Below, piece after piece: positions 16,641-25,240 of a stretch of DNA of 64,000 bases. The translations under genes and the position numbers were made by a program. Position 1 is the stretch's first letter. Every line of letters starts with the position of its first letter. The notes beneath the pieces are model-generated. The model was not told the origin of the DNA. It ran no database searches and saw nothing but the letters and a program-made list of their open reading frames with translations. The DNA is from Marinoscillum furvescens DSM 4134 (GTDB taxonomy: Bacteria > Bacteroidota > Bacteroidia > Cytophagales > Cyclobacteriaceae): contig NZ_QREG01000018.1 in NCBI RefSeq assembly GCF_003386095.1, positions 1 to 64,000 of the forward strand. The letters run 5' to 3'.

Positions 16641-18224
16641 TTACCAGTTATTGTTGATTACCTCTAGCAGGTGAGGGTATTTTTCGTCTGTATCTCCTAT
16701 TTCTGTTCTTAGTTCCTTCAATTGTTGCTTGAGGTCAGCTACCACTTCGGCGTAGGCCGGGTCGTTGTAGACATTGTTAACCTCTGTTGGGTCTTTCTTT
16801 AGATCATACAGTTCCCAGGCAGCGGGCGTCTGCTCGATCATGAACGAGTTCTTTTTCCATGGCATAGAGGGAGTGCCCAGCTTTTCCGTATTGTAAGGCA
16901 ACCCGTAGTAAAAGATCAGCTTGTAATCCGCAGTACGTATACCAAAATGCGATGGGTTGTCGTGGTGCATCATGTGCATCCAGTAGCGGTAGTAGGTAGC
17001 AGATCGCCAGTTAGTAGGGGCTTCTCCATCTGTTACCAGCGAGGCAAAGCTTTTGCCCTGCATGTACTCAGGCACTTCACCGCCGGCCAGGGCCAGCATA
17101 GTTGGGCCATAATCAGCATTGTTGATCAGCAGGTCTGAGCGAAGACCTTTCTGACCTTGCGGATGGCGCACTATAAACGGCATGCGCATAGACTCTTCGT
17201 ACATCCATCGCTTGTCCATATAGTCATGCTCGCCGAGCATGAAACCCTGATCTCCGGTATAAATGATAATGGTATTGTCCCATTCTCCAGACGCTTTCAG
17301 GTAGTCAAACAAGCGCTTCAGGTTGTCGTCTACGCCCTTTACACATCTAAGGTATCGCTTGAGGTATTCCTGATAGGCCTCATGTTTGGCCGTTTTATCA
17401 TCCAGTTCTTCGGAGATGTCAAAATCCTGCGTATAGTTACGGATTGGATGTCTGCGTCCTATGGAAGTTCCTATGCGGTGGAGCAGGCTGTCGTTTTTGC
17501 CTCTGGTTGCTTCAGATCCAAAATTTGGCTGATGGTAGAGGTTTGCTGGCTCGGGGATTTCGGTGTCTGCCAGGTAGCTTTCATAGCGAGGGGCAAACTC
17601 AAACATGTCATGAGGCGCCTTGTAATGATGCATGAGAAACAAAGGCTTCTCTTTATCACGGTTTTTTAGCCAGTTGATGGTTAGATCGGTGATTACATCT
17701 GTGCTATGGCCTTCGTACTTATTGGTGTTTTGAGGCCACGGCTTTTCTCCACGTACTCTGAAGGTAGGATCGAAGTAGTCTCCCTGAAGTTTTAGCACTT
17801 CATAGTAGTCAAAAGCTGCAGGTTCTTCCTTCAAGTGCCACTTTCCTATAATGGCTGTTTCATAGCCAAGCTTTTTCATTTCTTTAGGCAAGTATTGTTT
17901 GGCTTCATTTAGGCTGCCATCCAGGTCGAGCACACCATTTACATGCGCATACTGCCCGGTCATAATGGTTGCCCGGCTCGGCGTACAGATGGAGTTGCTA
18001 CAGTAGGCATTGTCAAAGATGATTCCATTGTTACCTAGTTCGTCGAGGGTAGGAGTAGGGTTTAGGTCGGCCAGTCTGCTTCCGTAGATACCGAATGCCT
18101 GCGTGGTATGGTCATCAGACATGATAAAGATGATGTTTGGTTTTTTGGGGGCTTCCTGCTGGCATGAGCTTACCGCCAACCCTATCACACATATAGTGAT
18201 GAAAAATCGAACTTGCTTAAACAT
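16641..18224 (-). CDS. Family S1 sulfatase (lipoprotein)
   Basis: It hydrolyses sulfate esters, probably on agar/porphyran oligosaccharides. 527 residues with a lipoprotein signal (AVSSC, Cys21). Metal-binding Asp37-Asp38 lie in IIFIMSDDHT. The formylglycine site is CTPSR at Cys80-Arg84, to be matured by a formylglycine-generating enzyme not found here. The C-terminal quarter resembles the DUF4976 region common in S1 sulfatases (ELYDLKKDPTEVNNVY). It is transcribed divergently from SusC, with its own operator-like site 73 bp upstream and a terminator. The exact substrate position cannot be read by eye. Confidence 0.93.
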   Translation of the reverse strand: MFKQVRFFITICVIGLAVSSCQQEAPKKPNIIFIMSDDHTTQAFGIYGSRLADLNPTPTLDELGNNGIIFDNAYCSNSICTPSRATIMTGQYAHVNGVLDLDGSLNEAKQYLPKEMKKLGYETAIIGKWHLKEEPAAFDYYEVLKLQGDYFDPTFRVRGEKPWPQNTNKYEGHSTDVITDLTINWLKNRDKEKPLFLMHHYKAPHDMFEFAPRYESYLADTEIPEPANLYHQPNFGSEATRGKNDSLLHRIGTSIGRRHPIRNYTQDFDISEELDDKTAKHEAYQEYLKRYLRCVKGVDDNLKRLFDYLKASGEWDNTIIIYTGDQGFMLGEHDYMDKRWMYEESMRMPFIVRHPQGQKGLRSDLLINNADYGPTMLALAGGEVPEYMQGKSFASLVTDGEAPTNWRSATYYRYWMHMMHHDNPSHFGIRTADYKLIFYYGLPYNTEKLGTPSMPWKKNSFMIEQTPAAWELYDLKKDPTEVNNVYNDPAYAEVVADLKQQLKELRTEIGDTDEKYPHLLEVINNNW

Positions 18225-18296
18225 AGTTAAGGATTAAATGGATTTATGATTCTTCTATAGACAAGGATAGCTCATACACTATAATAGAAATCGAGC

Positions 18297-18307
18297 AACC
18301 CTTTGCG
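18297..18307. promoter_or_regulatory. Operator-like site between sulfatase and SusC
   Basis: AACCCTTTGCG on the plus strand (CGCAAAGGGTT on the minus), 73 bp upstream of the sulfatase ATG and about 380 bp upstream of SusC. A weaker member of the shared motif. Confidence 0.4.
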
Positions 18308-18400
18308 CTTTAATAGTGCCAAAAATAGCCATTTCAATCGCTCATACTATTTCTCATCTACCTCCACAACTGAACAAAAACTAGACGCTCGCCGATTGCT

Positions 18401-18511
18401 ATGTTTTTTTTGAAACGCACCCTTGTGTTAGCTGCGGGAAGTATTGGTTTTATGAGCTGTACCCAGAATCCTGTTGAGGTGGGTTTTTGGCTTGTTGGCA
18501 TTGATTTGTAG
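18401..18511 (+). pseudogene. Possible lipoprotein leader remnant
   Basis: A 36-codon frame encodes a complete lipoprotein signal: a basic N-terminus (KRT), a hydrophobic core and lipobox FMSC with Cys20. It then runs TQNPVEVGFWLVG and stops. It is in the sulfatase/SusC intergenic region, on the plus strand. It could be the 5' end of a lost exported gene or a leader peptide. It is too short to assign. Confidence 0.4.
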
Positions 18512-18552
18512 GATTTTCATCATTCTGTTCAGTTTTAGTTCAGTGAGATTGG

Positions 18553-18583
18553 TTTGAGGATATTTCAGTGAAATACATATTTG
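18553..18583 (+). promoter_or_regulatory. Candidate Bacteroidota promoter for SusC
   Basis: TTTG at 18553-18556, a 19-nt spacer, then CATATTTG at 18576-18583. This fits the Bacteroidota sigma-70-type consensus (TTTG-N19-TAnnTTTG) with one mismatch. It would start transcription about 100 bp upstream of the SusC ATG. Confidence 0.45.
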
Positions 18584-18689
18584 ATTGTGGATTTGAAATC
18601 AAAAGAAGGTTTGATGAGAGTCAAATTAACAAATTGAAAAAATCCACGATCGACCTACTGGTCATGTACTAAACTAAAAAGATAATTGG

Positions 18690-21600
18690 ATGAAGAGACG
18701 ATTTACAATTTCCAAACATTGGATGTCTGTCCTGCTACTGTTACTGATGGGTTGGGCTTCAGCCCAGTCGAAGGTGTCAGGAGTAGTGACTGACGGAGAA
18801 GATGGGTCCACGCTGCCTGGGGTAAGTGTGGTGATCAAGGGTACCACTACAGGTACGGTCAGTGACCTGGACGGGCGCTATAGCCTCACCGTTCCAGATG
18901 ATGAAAGCGTATTGGTTTTTAGCTTTGTAGGCTACCTCAACGAGGAGGTAAACGTGAACGGGCGCTCATCGATTGATGTGAGTCTGAGTACCGACCTCAA
19001 ACAACTTGAAGAAGTGGTGGTAGTAGGGTACGGTACGCAGCGCAAAAAAGAAGTCACAGGAGCAGTGGCCAGTTTGAAGACGGATGCCATTGTGAAAACG
19101 CCGAGTTCAGATTTGAATACGGCCATGCAAGGTCAGATAGCGGGTGTCAATGTGCAGAGCGCTGATGGGCGTCCAGGAGCACCTGCTAATATTCAGATTC
19201 GGGGTATTGGCTCCCTCAATGGTGAGTCTACGCCACTTTATGTAGTGGATGGAGTGCCCTTTCAAGGGATACCTAATATTCCACCGGAGCAAATAGAGTC
19301 GGTAGATGTACTAAAGGACGGAGCATCTGCGGCAATTTATGGAGTGCGCGCTTCTAATGGTGTCATTTTAATCACCACCAAAAGAGGAGCTCCTGGTGTA
19401 CTCAATGTAAGTGCTACGGCCTATAAAGGCGTACAAAACATTACATCAGGTACGCCACTCATGAATGCAAGCGAGCAAATGTATGTAGAAGACATTTCGC
19501 TCAATGCCGAGGGACGCGAGCCGGCCATTTTTGTGCTCAACAAAGACGCAGCAGATTTCGACTCTGACTTTATTGGAGATGTGACGAATAACAATGCTGC
19601 CATTGAAAACTATAGCGTTTCAGTATCTGGCGGTAGTGGCGGACTCAATCTGTCTGCCAATACCACTTACTTTAAGCAAGATGGCGTACTGATCAGCTCT
19701 GGGTTTGATCGTATTTCTAATCGAATCACCGCTGATTTTACCAAAAACCGACTGAAGGTGTTTTCTAGTGTGGCCTTTACCACCGAGAACACCCAGCAAG
19801 AACCTTATGCCATGTATCTGCTGGCCATGTCACAAAAGCCCTATCAGCGTGGGTTGTTTGATGTGCCGGAGGTGGGTGAAAACTCCTGGCAGCTGGACGG
19901 TGACAATGAAATACTCTATAGCTACATCGCTCGCCAGCTTGAAAATGAGGACGAGCGAACGGTAAATACCTCGAATGTGGCCCTTAACCTGCAATATGAA
20001 ATACTTGATGGTCTGAAGTACCGTGTCAATTTTGGTAGGAACAGTTACAACTATAAGCGCAAGTTTTTTCAGCCTCAGTACCTGGTATATGACCGAAACG
20101 GTGACTTTTCGCCTACAGCAAGCCGGCCAGAAGCCATACTTAACTACTCCAACATAGAAAGCAGTAGGAATGTGCTTGAAAATGTAGTGACCTATGACCG
20201 AACATTTGGTGACCATAAAGTAGGAGCACTGCTAGGTGTGACCTACGAAGCGTTTCAGTCAGCTTCGAGCAGTTATGGGGTGATAGGCTTGCTGAGCAAT
20301 GACACTCGTGTGCTGAGTGCCGGGTCTGCTGGAATCCAGCCTTCTGGTACCGAAACTCGCAATACGCTTGCAGGGAAGCTCGCACGAGTGCAGTATGCCT
20401 ACGGCGATCGCTACTTCCTGTCCGCCAACTTCCGCAGAGACGGGTCGTCCAATTTTGGCCCAGGCAATAAATACGAAAACTTTTTCGGTATATCCGGAGG
20501 GTGGTCGCTCTCAGATGAGGCCTTTTTCCAAAGTCTCGGTGCTGATTTTGTTTCTAGCTTAAAGCTGAGAGCAAGCTACGGACGTGTAGGCAACCAAAAC
20601 ATTGGTGCTTACGGATATGCACCAGTAATAGAAAGCGGGTCCAACTATATCTATGGGCCTGATGAAGTGGATGGTATCGGTGCCATTCAGCGTGGATATG
20701 CCAATGCAGATCTGAGGTGGGAAACGAGTATTTCAGAAAATATCGGGATGGATGCTGAGTTTCTGAAAGGGAAACTAAACCTGACCGTGGATGTGTATAA
20801 AAACAGCAAGCAAGACATGCTCTTGCCAGAGCTATTGGCTCCTTCTACAGGTACCTGGCACCCTAGAGGTGAGGGGTATCTAGGCTACTGGAACACCGTA
20901 GATGTCAATGCTGGAAATATGGAAAACAAAGGACTGGAAGTGTCTTTGAAATACCGCGAACAAACCAGTTTTGGACTTAATTTCAATGCAGGCCTCACCT
21001 TTACCCGAAACAGGAATAAAGTCACAGACCTCAATGGTGCTGAAGGACTGGCGTTTAGTGGAGGCCGACCGATCAACGGAGTAAATGGGATAGCGGATGA
21101 TCCGACCACCTTTATTTCCGTTGGGCACGAAGCAGGAGCCTTTTTCCTCATAGAAAGTGCAGGTATCATCAAAAATGAAGAGCAACTCGAAGCATACCGG
21201 GCTTATGATGCCGGCGCCCGACTGGGCGATATGATGTTTGTAGATGCTAATGGTGATAGCGTGATCAACGACCTGGATCGTGTGTATATGGGCTCAGGTC
21301 AGCCAAAATTTGAATTGGGGTCTTTTGTCAATCTGGAGTACAAGGGTTTTGATCTTTTTGTGCAAGGCTACTATGTGCACGACGTACAGATTTACAACGG
21401 TGCCAAACTTTATGCTTATGCGATCAAAAGGCACAAAGACCTGTACTATCAGTGGACTCCTCAAAACGCCACCTCAGATGTACCGGCATCCAGAGGAAGC
21501 AGCGTCCATAACAACATTCGGTCACGAACCGATGTGTTTCTGGAAGACGGAACGTATTTCCGGATACGTAACATCACGTTGGGCTATACCCTTCCTAAGC

Positions 21601-21785
21601 GTATCACAAAGGACAAGCTAGGCAAAGTGCGTGTTTACCTCAGTTCTATGAATCCATTCACCTTCACGCAATACACCGGATATGATCCTGAAGTAGGTGG
21701 AGACGGGCTCTATACCCGTGGTGTAGATAGGGGTACTTATCCAGTATCCAGAAGATTTTTAGGAGGCTTACAGATTGAATTTTGA
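18690..21785 (+). CDS. SusC-type TonB-dependent outer-membrane transporter
   Basis: It imports galactan oligosaccharides together with the SusD downstream. 1031 residues. Signal peptide about 1-25 (ending ASAQ); carboxypeptidase-regulatory-like domain about 28-115 (VTDGEDGSTLPGVSVVIKGT); TonB-dependent plug about 120-230 (EEVVVVGYGTQ, then YVVDGVPF and ASAAIYGVRASNGVILITTK); beta-barrel to the C-terminal aromatic residue (LGGLQIEF). The length is normal for SusC. There is no N-terminal STN signalling domain, so it is not an anti-sigma-coupled type. A promoter candidate is at 18553, and SusD starts 14 bp after its stop. Confidence 0.96.
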   Translation: MKRRFTISKHWMSVLLLLLMGWASAQSKVSGVVTDGEDGSTLPGVSVVIKGTTTGTVSDLDGRYSLTVPDDESVLVFSFVGYLNEEVNVNGRSSIDVSLSTDLKQLEEVVVVGYGTQRKKEVTGAVASLKTDAIVKTPSSDLNTAMQGQIAGVNVQSADGRPGAPANIQIRGIGSLNGESTPLYVVDGVPFQGIPNIPPEQIESVDVLKDGASAAIYGVRASNGVILITTKRGAPGVLNVSATAYKGVQNITSGTPLMNASEQMYVEDISLNAEGREPAIFVLNKDAADFDSDFIGDVTNNNAAIENYSVSVSGGSGGLNLSANTTYFKQDGVLISSGFDRISNRITADFTKNRLKVFSSVAFTTENTQQEPYAMYLLAMSQKPYQRGLFDVPEVGENSWQLDGDNEILYSYIARQLENEDERTVNTSNVALNLQYEILDGLKYRVNFGRNSYNYKRKFFQPQYLVYDRNGDFSPTASRPEAILNYSNIESSRNVLENVVTYDRTFGDHKVGALLGVTYEAFQSASSSYGVIGLLSNDTRVLSAGSAGIQPSGTETRNTLAGKLARVQYAYGDRYFLSANFRRDGSSNFGPGNKYENFFGISGGWSLSDEAFFQSLGADFVSSLKLRASYGRVGNQNIGAYGYAPVIESGSNYIYGPDEVDGIGAIQRGYANADLRWETSISENIGMDAEFLKGKLNLTVDVYKNSKQDMLLPELLAPSTGTWHPRGEGYLGYWNTVDVNAGNMENKGLEVSLKYREQTSFGLNFNAGLTFTRNRNKVTDLNGAEGLAFSGGRPINGVNGIADDPTTFISVGHEAGAFFLIESAGIIKNEEQLEAYRAYDAGARLGDMMFVDANGDSVINDLDRVYMGSGQPKFELGSFVNLEYKGFDLFVQGYYVHDVQIYNGAKLYAYAIKRHKDLYYQWTPQNATSDVPASRGSSVHNNIRSRTDVFLEDGTYFRIRNITLGYTLPKRITKDKLGKVRVYLSSMNPFTFTQYTGYDPEVGGDGLYTRGVDRGTYPVSRRFLGGLQIEF

Positions 21786-21799
21786 TAAAAGAATTAACT

Positions 21800-23524
21800 A
21801 TGAAAACATTGAAATATATCTTACTCCTGGCGGTATTGGGTAGCACGATGGGTGCTTGTGATGAAAAGGAGTTTTTAGAAGAAGTAAACCCCAATGCCAT
21901 TACCGCAGCCACATTCTGGAAAAGTCCAGATCACTTTGGTCAGGCGTTGCATACTGTTTATGGTGCTTTGCAGTTTGGACCGATAAGTGGAGCCGGGCTA
22001 GGTTATGAGCTTGCACGTGCCGACATTGCCGGAAGTGAAACCTGGTACCGACCGTATCAATTTCGCACGTTTGGTTTTTCAAATAACTACATACAGGTGG
22101 CTAACAACTGGAACGCTGCATATGTAGGAATTTTTCGAGCCAATCAGGTGATCCAATACATTAATGAAAACGAAATCGAAGGATTCGCCCCTGGTCAAAA
22201 AGAAGAGATAGAGGCACAGGCCCGTTTTATTCGAGCGTTTTTGTATTTCGATTTGGCTTATGATTACAATGGTGCCGTGATCCATACTACTGTGCCTGGT
22301 TCGCCAGAGGAGTTTAGCAAGCCTTTTTCGCCACGCAGCGAAGTAATCGCACAGGTGGTACTACCCGATCTGGAATTTGCCGAACAGCACCTGCCAGCTG
22401 AATGGACCGGTGAAGACATAGGTCGCGCCACATGGGGTGCAGCGGTATCTATGATAGGTAAGGTGCATCTCTATCAGGAGGAGTGGGATCAGGCAGCTAG
22501 TCACTTCAAAGAAGTGATCGACTCTGAAGTATACCGTCTGGTAGATAATGTGCGCCACAACTACACCGATGAAAATGAATTCAATGAGGAGTCCATTTTT
22601 GAAGTTAATTTTTCGGATACCAAAAACCCGGGAACGCAGGGTAGCGTGTGGGACAATGATCCATATACTTCAGGTTCGGAGGCTACTACGATCCCCAAGC
22701 AGTATGCCACCTTACAATTCGGAGGGTTTAATACGCTTGTACCTACTTACTACCTGTTGGAGCTTTTTGAGTACGATGAGATGGATCCCAATGATCCAGA
22801 TAATACTGACCGTACGCAATCGATGCGTCTAAATGCCACACTGCTTACCAAAGATGCAGATGGACTGTACTATGGGCTGCCACCTACCGAAAAGGCGCCG
22901 TTTAACATAGGACAAGCTGCATATGTAAAAAAGCATACCAACTGGTACCAGTATGATGGTGAAGATCCGCTGAGTAGAAGTGGTATAAACTTCCGTCACA
23001 TACGTCTGGCAGACGTCTATCTCATGTATGCAGAGGCTGTTTTGGAAGCTCAGGGAGCTGCAGGCATTAGTGAAGCTGTGACATACATAGATCTGGTGAG
23101 AGATCGTGCCGGTGTGATAACACTGCAGGAGTACATGGATGCCAATGGAGGCATGATTCCAGAGCTGCATATCTCTGTGCAGGTGCATGGGCCGCGTACC
23201 TATACACCGGCTACAGCCGAAGCATTACTTACCCACATCAAGCTAGTGGAGCGACCTATTGAGCTGTGCTACGAGGGGCATAGATGGAAAGACCTGGTGC
23301 GGTGGGGGATGGTGCAAAGCCAGTTTGACCAGCTTCGAGCGGATGAAGAGTGGCGCATGGCCAACATTGCGAGTATTGAAGGGCAGCCACCTTTAAATCT
23401 TGGTAATCAGGTGCACAATGATTTTGAAATTGCTCAACAGCTGTATACACCTTCAGAGCACAATTATTTCCCTGTACCGGATTACGAAATTCAGGTCAAT
23501 GAAAATTTAATCCCTGGTCAATAA
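21800..23524 (+). CDS. SusD/RagB-type nutrient-binding outer-membrane lipoprotein
   Basis: The lid subunit of the SusCD oligosaccharide importer. The ATG at 21800 gives a 574-residue lipoprotein (lipobox MGAC, Cys20). A TTG at 21782 overlapping the SusC stop is unlikely to be the start. SusD features are an N-terminal region with NPNAITAATFWKSP, helical TPR-like repeats (ARFIRAFLYFDLAYDYNGAV), and a C-terminal RagB region (RHIRLADVYLMYAEAV, ELCYEGHRWKDLVRWG). It stands directly between SusC and the SusE-like gene and is plainly co-transcribed. Confidence 0.95.
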   Translation: MKTLKYILLLAVLGSTMGACDEKEFLEEVNPNAITAATFWKSPDHFGQALHTVYGALQFGPISGAGLGYELARADIAGSETWYRPYQFRTFGFSNNYIQVANNWNAAYVGIFRANQVIQYINENEIEGFAPGQKEEIEAQARFIRAFLYFDLAYDYNGAVIHTTVPGSPEEFSKPFSPRSEVIAQVVLPDLEFAEQHLPAEWTGEDIGRATWGAAVSMIGKVHLYQEEWDQAASHFKEVIDSEVYRLVDNVRHNYTDENEFNEESIFEVNFSDTKNPGTQGSVWDNDPYTSGSEATTIPKQYATLQFGGFNTLVPTYYLLELFEYDEMDPNDPDNTDRTQSMRLNATLLTKDADGLYYGLPPTEKAPFNIGQAAYVKKHTNWYQYDGEDPLSRSGINFRHIRLADVYLMYAEAVLEAQGAAGISEAVTYIDLVRDRAGVITLQEYMDANGGMIPELHISVQVHGPRTYTPATAEALLTHIKLVERPIELCYEGHRWKDLVRWGMVQSQFDQLRADEEWRMANIASIEGQPPLNLGNQVHNDFEIAQQLYTPSEHNYFPVPDYEIQVNENLIPGQ

Positions 23525-23542
23525 ACCATAAAAATGACAGCA

Positions 23543-25141
23543 ATGAAAACTTTATATAAATACTTAACATTGATGCTCCTGGTAGTAGGTTTTATGGCCT
23601 GTACGCCAGAGTATGAGGCCCCTGCGCCGGAGCCTAACCATTTTTCGGTGTTCTTGTCTGAGCAGGATTTTGACAACACCGTGCAGGTGGGCACAGATTT
23701 GGATTTTATAGACGTGTCCAGAGGGGTGCAGGAGCGTGTTTGGACGTTTCCCGAAGGGGTAGCGGACATTGTAGGTCAGGAAAATGACGTGACCTCCGAA
23801 GCGCATAAAATCAAAGTGATATTTAAGGAACCTGGAACGCACGAGGTGTCTTTGCATTTGGAGTTTGCCGGAGAGGCGTGGGTAGAAGAAGAGCTGCGCG
23901 GAAACGCTCTGGATACCGTATATACCGTCACTGTGCTTGATTCTATACAGGCATCATTCAAGGCCAACCTGATCGATTATCAGGGCAATGACCAGGGTGA
24001 AATTACTTTGGCTGACGGAGGTGCGTCTACAAACAAAATAGAAGCAGGAAGCTCCCTTCGATTTGTGGTAACTTCTACAGGAAACCCAGCCGAAAATGAA
24101 TGGGTTTTCGAAGGTGGCACACCTGCGGAGTTTAGTCCAGAACCTGGCAACAACGGTGATACGCTTACGGTAGCTTATAAAAAGCTGGGTACGTATAGCA
24201 TACAGTTGATCTCTCAGAGAGGACGCCCGGCAGGAGCTGATACGGTTACTTATGAAAATTTCATAGAGATAGTGCCTTCTTCTGCGCCTATACTGATAGA
24301 TAAAGCCTTTCAGGCCGAAGATCAGGTGGCCATCAGTTTTTCTCGCGAACTAGACGATCCGCGTGCAGAGGCTGAAAACTTTTCTGTTACAATCAAAAAC
24401 AATGGGCAGGTGATCACCCCTACAGTGAGTGAAGTTCGACTGGATCCAGACGATGCCAGCACCCTGTTGTTGGTATTAGGTGGAGAAAAGCTGTACAATA
24501 GTGACACCGTTAGCGTGAACTATACTCCAGGAAATTTGCAGTCCACTGATTTTGCCCAGGTAGCTAGTTTTAGTGACCTGATGGTAGAGATGGATAAGGA
24601 AAATATCCTGGCAGCTGAGACTTCTACCATGGACTATGGTTTTGAAAACAGTACGGATGCCAACTGGCCCTACCTGTGGTGGGGCGGTCAATGGGCGGAG
24701 TATACTTCTAGCATCTCCACAGCCAAAGCGCACTCAGGTGTAGCCAGTAACTACATTGCTTTCAATGCCAATGGCGGTATGATCATTGGCCATAAGGATG
24801 AGGCTGGAAATAACTATACTTTTACTCCGGAGCCTGGTAAAACTTACGAGATAGGTATGTGGATATATGTAGAAGACCTGGGGCCAGATCCGGATGCTAT
24901 GGAACAACCCAACATTATGGTGTTTTGGACTCCCGAAACCGACTGGGGGGTGGGGCGCTATTCGTTCACGTCCAGCACTCCTGTAGGCGAGTGGATATAT
25001 GTCAGCACGATGGTGACGGCCCAGTTCAACAGCGAAGGCCCTTACGGGGTGATGATCAGAGGGTTTAATGGGAATAACCCTGGTCCTTTGAGCTTTTACA
25101 TGGATGACCTAAACATCTCAGAGGTTCAGATGAGGCCCTGA
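23543..25141 (+). CDS. SusE/F-like surface glycan-binding lipoprotein
   Basis: A 532-residue lipoprotein (lipobox GFMACTPE) from the ATG at 23543; an in-frame ATG at 23534 is an alternative. The start is 18 bp past the SusD stop. Two PKD/Ig-like domains come first (about 30-130 and 135-250, the second with TLTVAYKKLGTYSIQL). Then comes a domain about 260-355, and a C-terminal jelly roll about 365-530 with a TMDYGFENSTDANWPYLWWG start and an SFYMDDLNI end, typical of carbohydrate-binding modules. By position and architecture it is the third, surface glycan-binding member of the SusCDE unit. A strong terminator follows at 25184. Confidence 0.85.
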   Translation: MKTLYKYLTLMLLVVGFMACTPEYEAPAPEPNHFSVFLSEQDFDNTVQVGTDLDFIDVSRGVQERVWTFPEGVADIVGQENDVTSEAHKIKVIFKEPGTHEVSLHLEFAGEAWVEEELRGNALDTVYTVTVLDSIQASFKANLIDYQGNDQGEITLADGGASTNKIEAGSSLRFVVTSTGNPAENEWVFEGGTPAEFSPEPGNNGDTLTVAYKKLGTYSIQLISQRGRPAGADTVTYENFIEIVPSSAPILIDKAFQAEDQVAISFSRELDDPRAEAENFSVTIKNNGQVITPTVSEVRLDPDDASTLLLVLGGEKLYNSDTVSVNYTPGNLQSTDFAQVASFSDLMVEMDKENILAAETSTMDYGFENSTDANWPYLWWGGQWAEYTSSISTAKAHSGVASNYIAFNANGGMIIGHKDEAGNNYTFTPEPGKTYEIGMWIYVEDLGPDPDAMEQPNIMVFWTPETDWGVGRYSFTSSTPVGEWIYVSTMVTAQFNSEGPYGVMIRGFNGNNPGPLSFYMDDLNISEVQMRP

Positions 25142-25183
25142 TCGTCCACTGTTCGATGGCACTGGTTAATTCAGTGAGTATAG

Positions 25184-25219
25184 AAAAGGCTCTTTTGCCC
25201 GAAAGCAAAAGAGCCTTTT
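25184..25219. terminator. Bidirectional terminator between SusE and the TPR regulator
   Basis: AAAAGGCTCTTTTGC and GCAAAAGAGCCTTTT form a 15-bp perfect stem around a 6-nt loop, between converging genes. Confidence 0.93.
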
Positions 25220-25240
25220 TTCAAATTTAGGTGGTCATCT

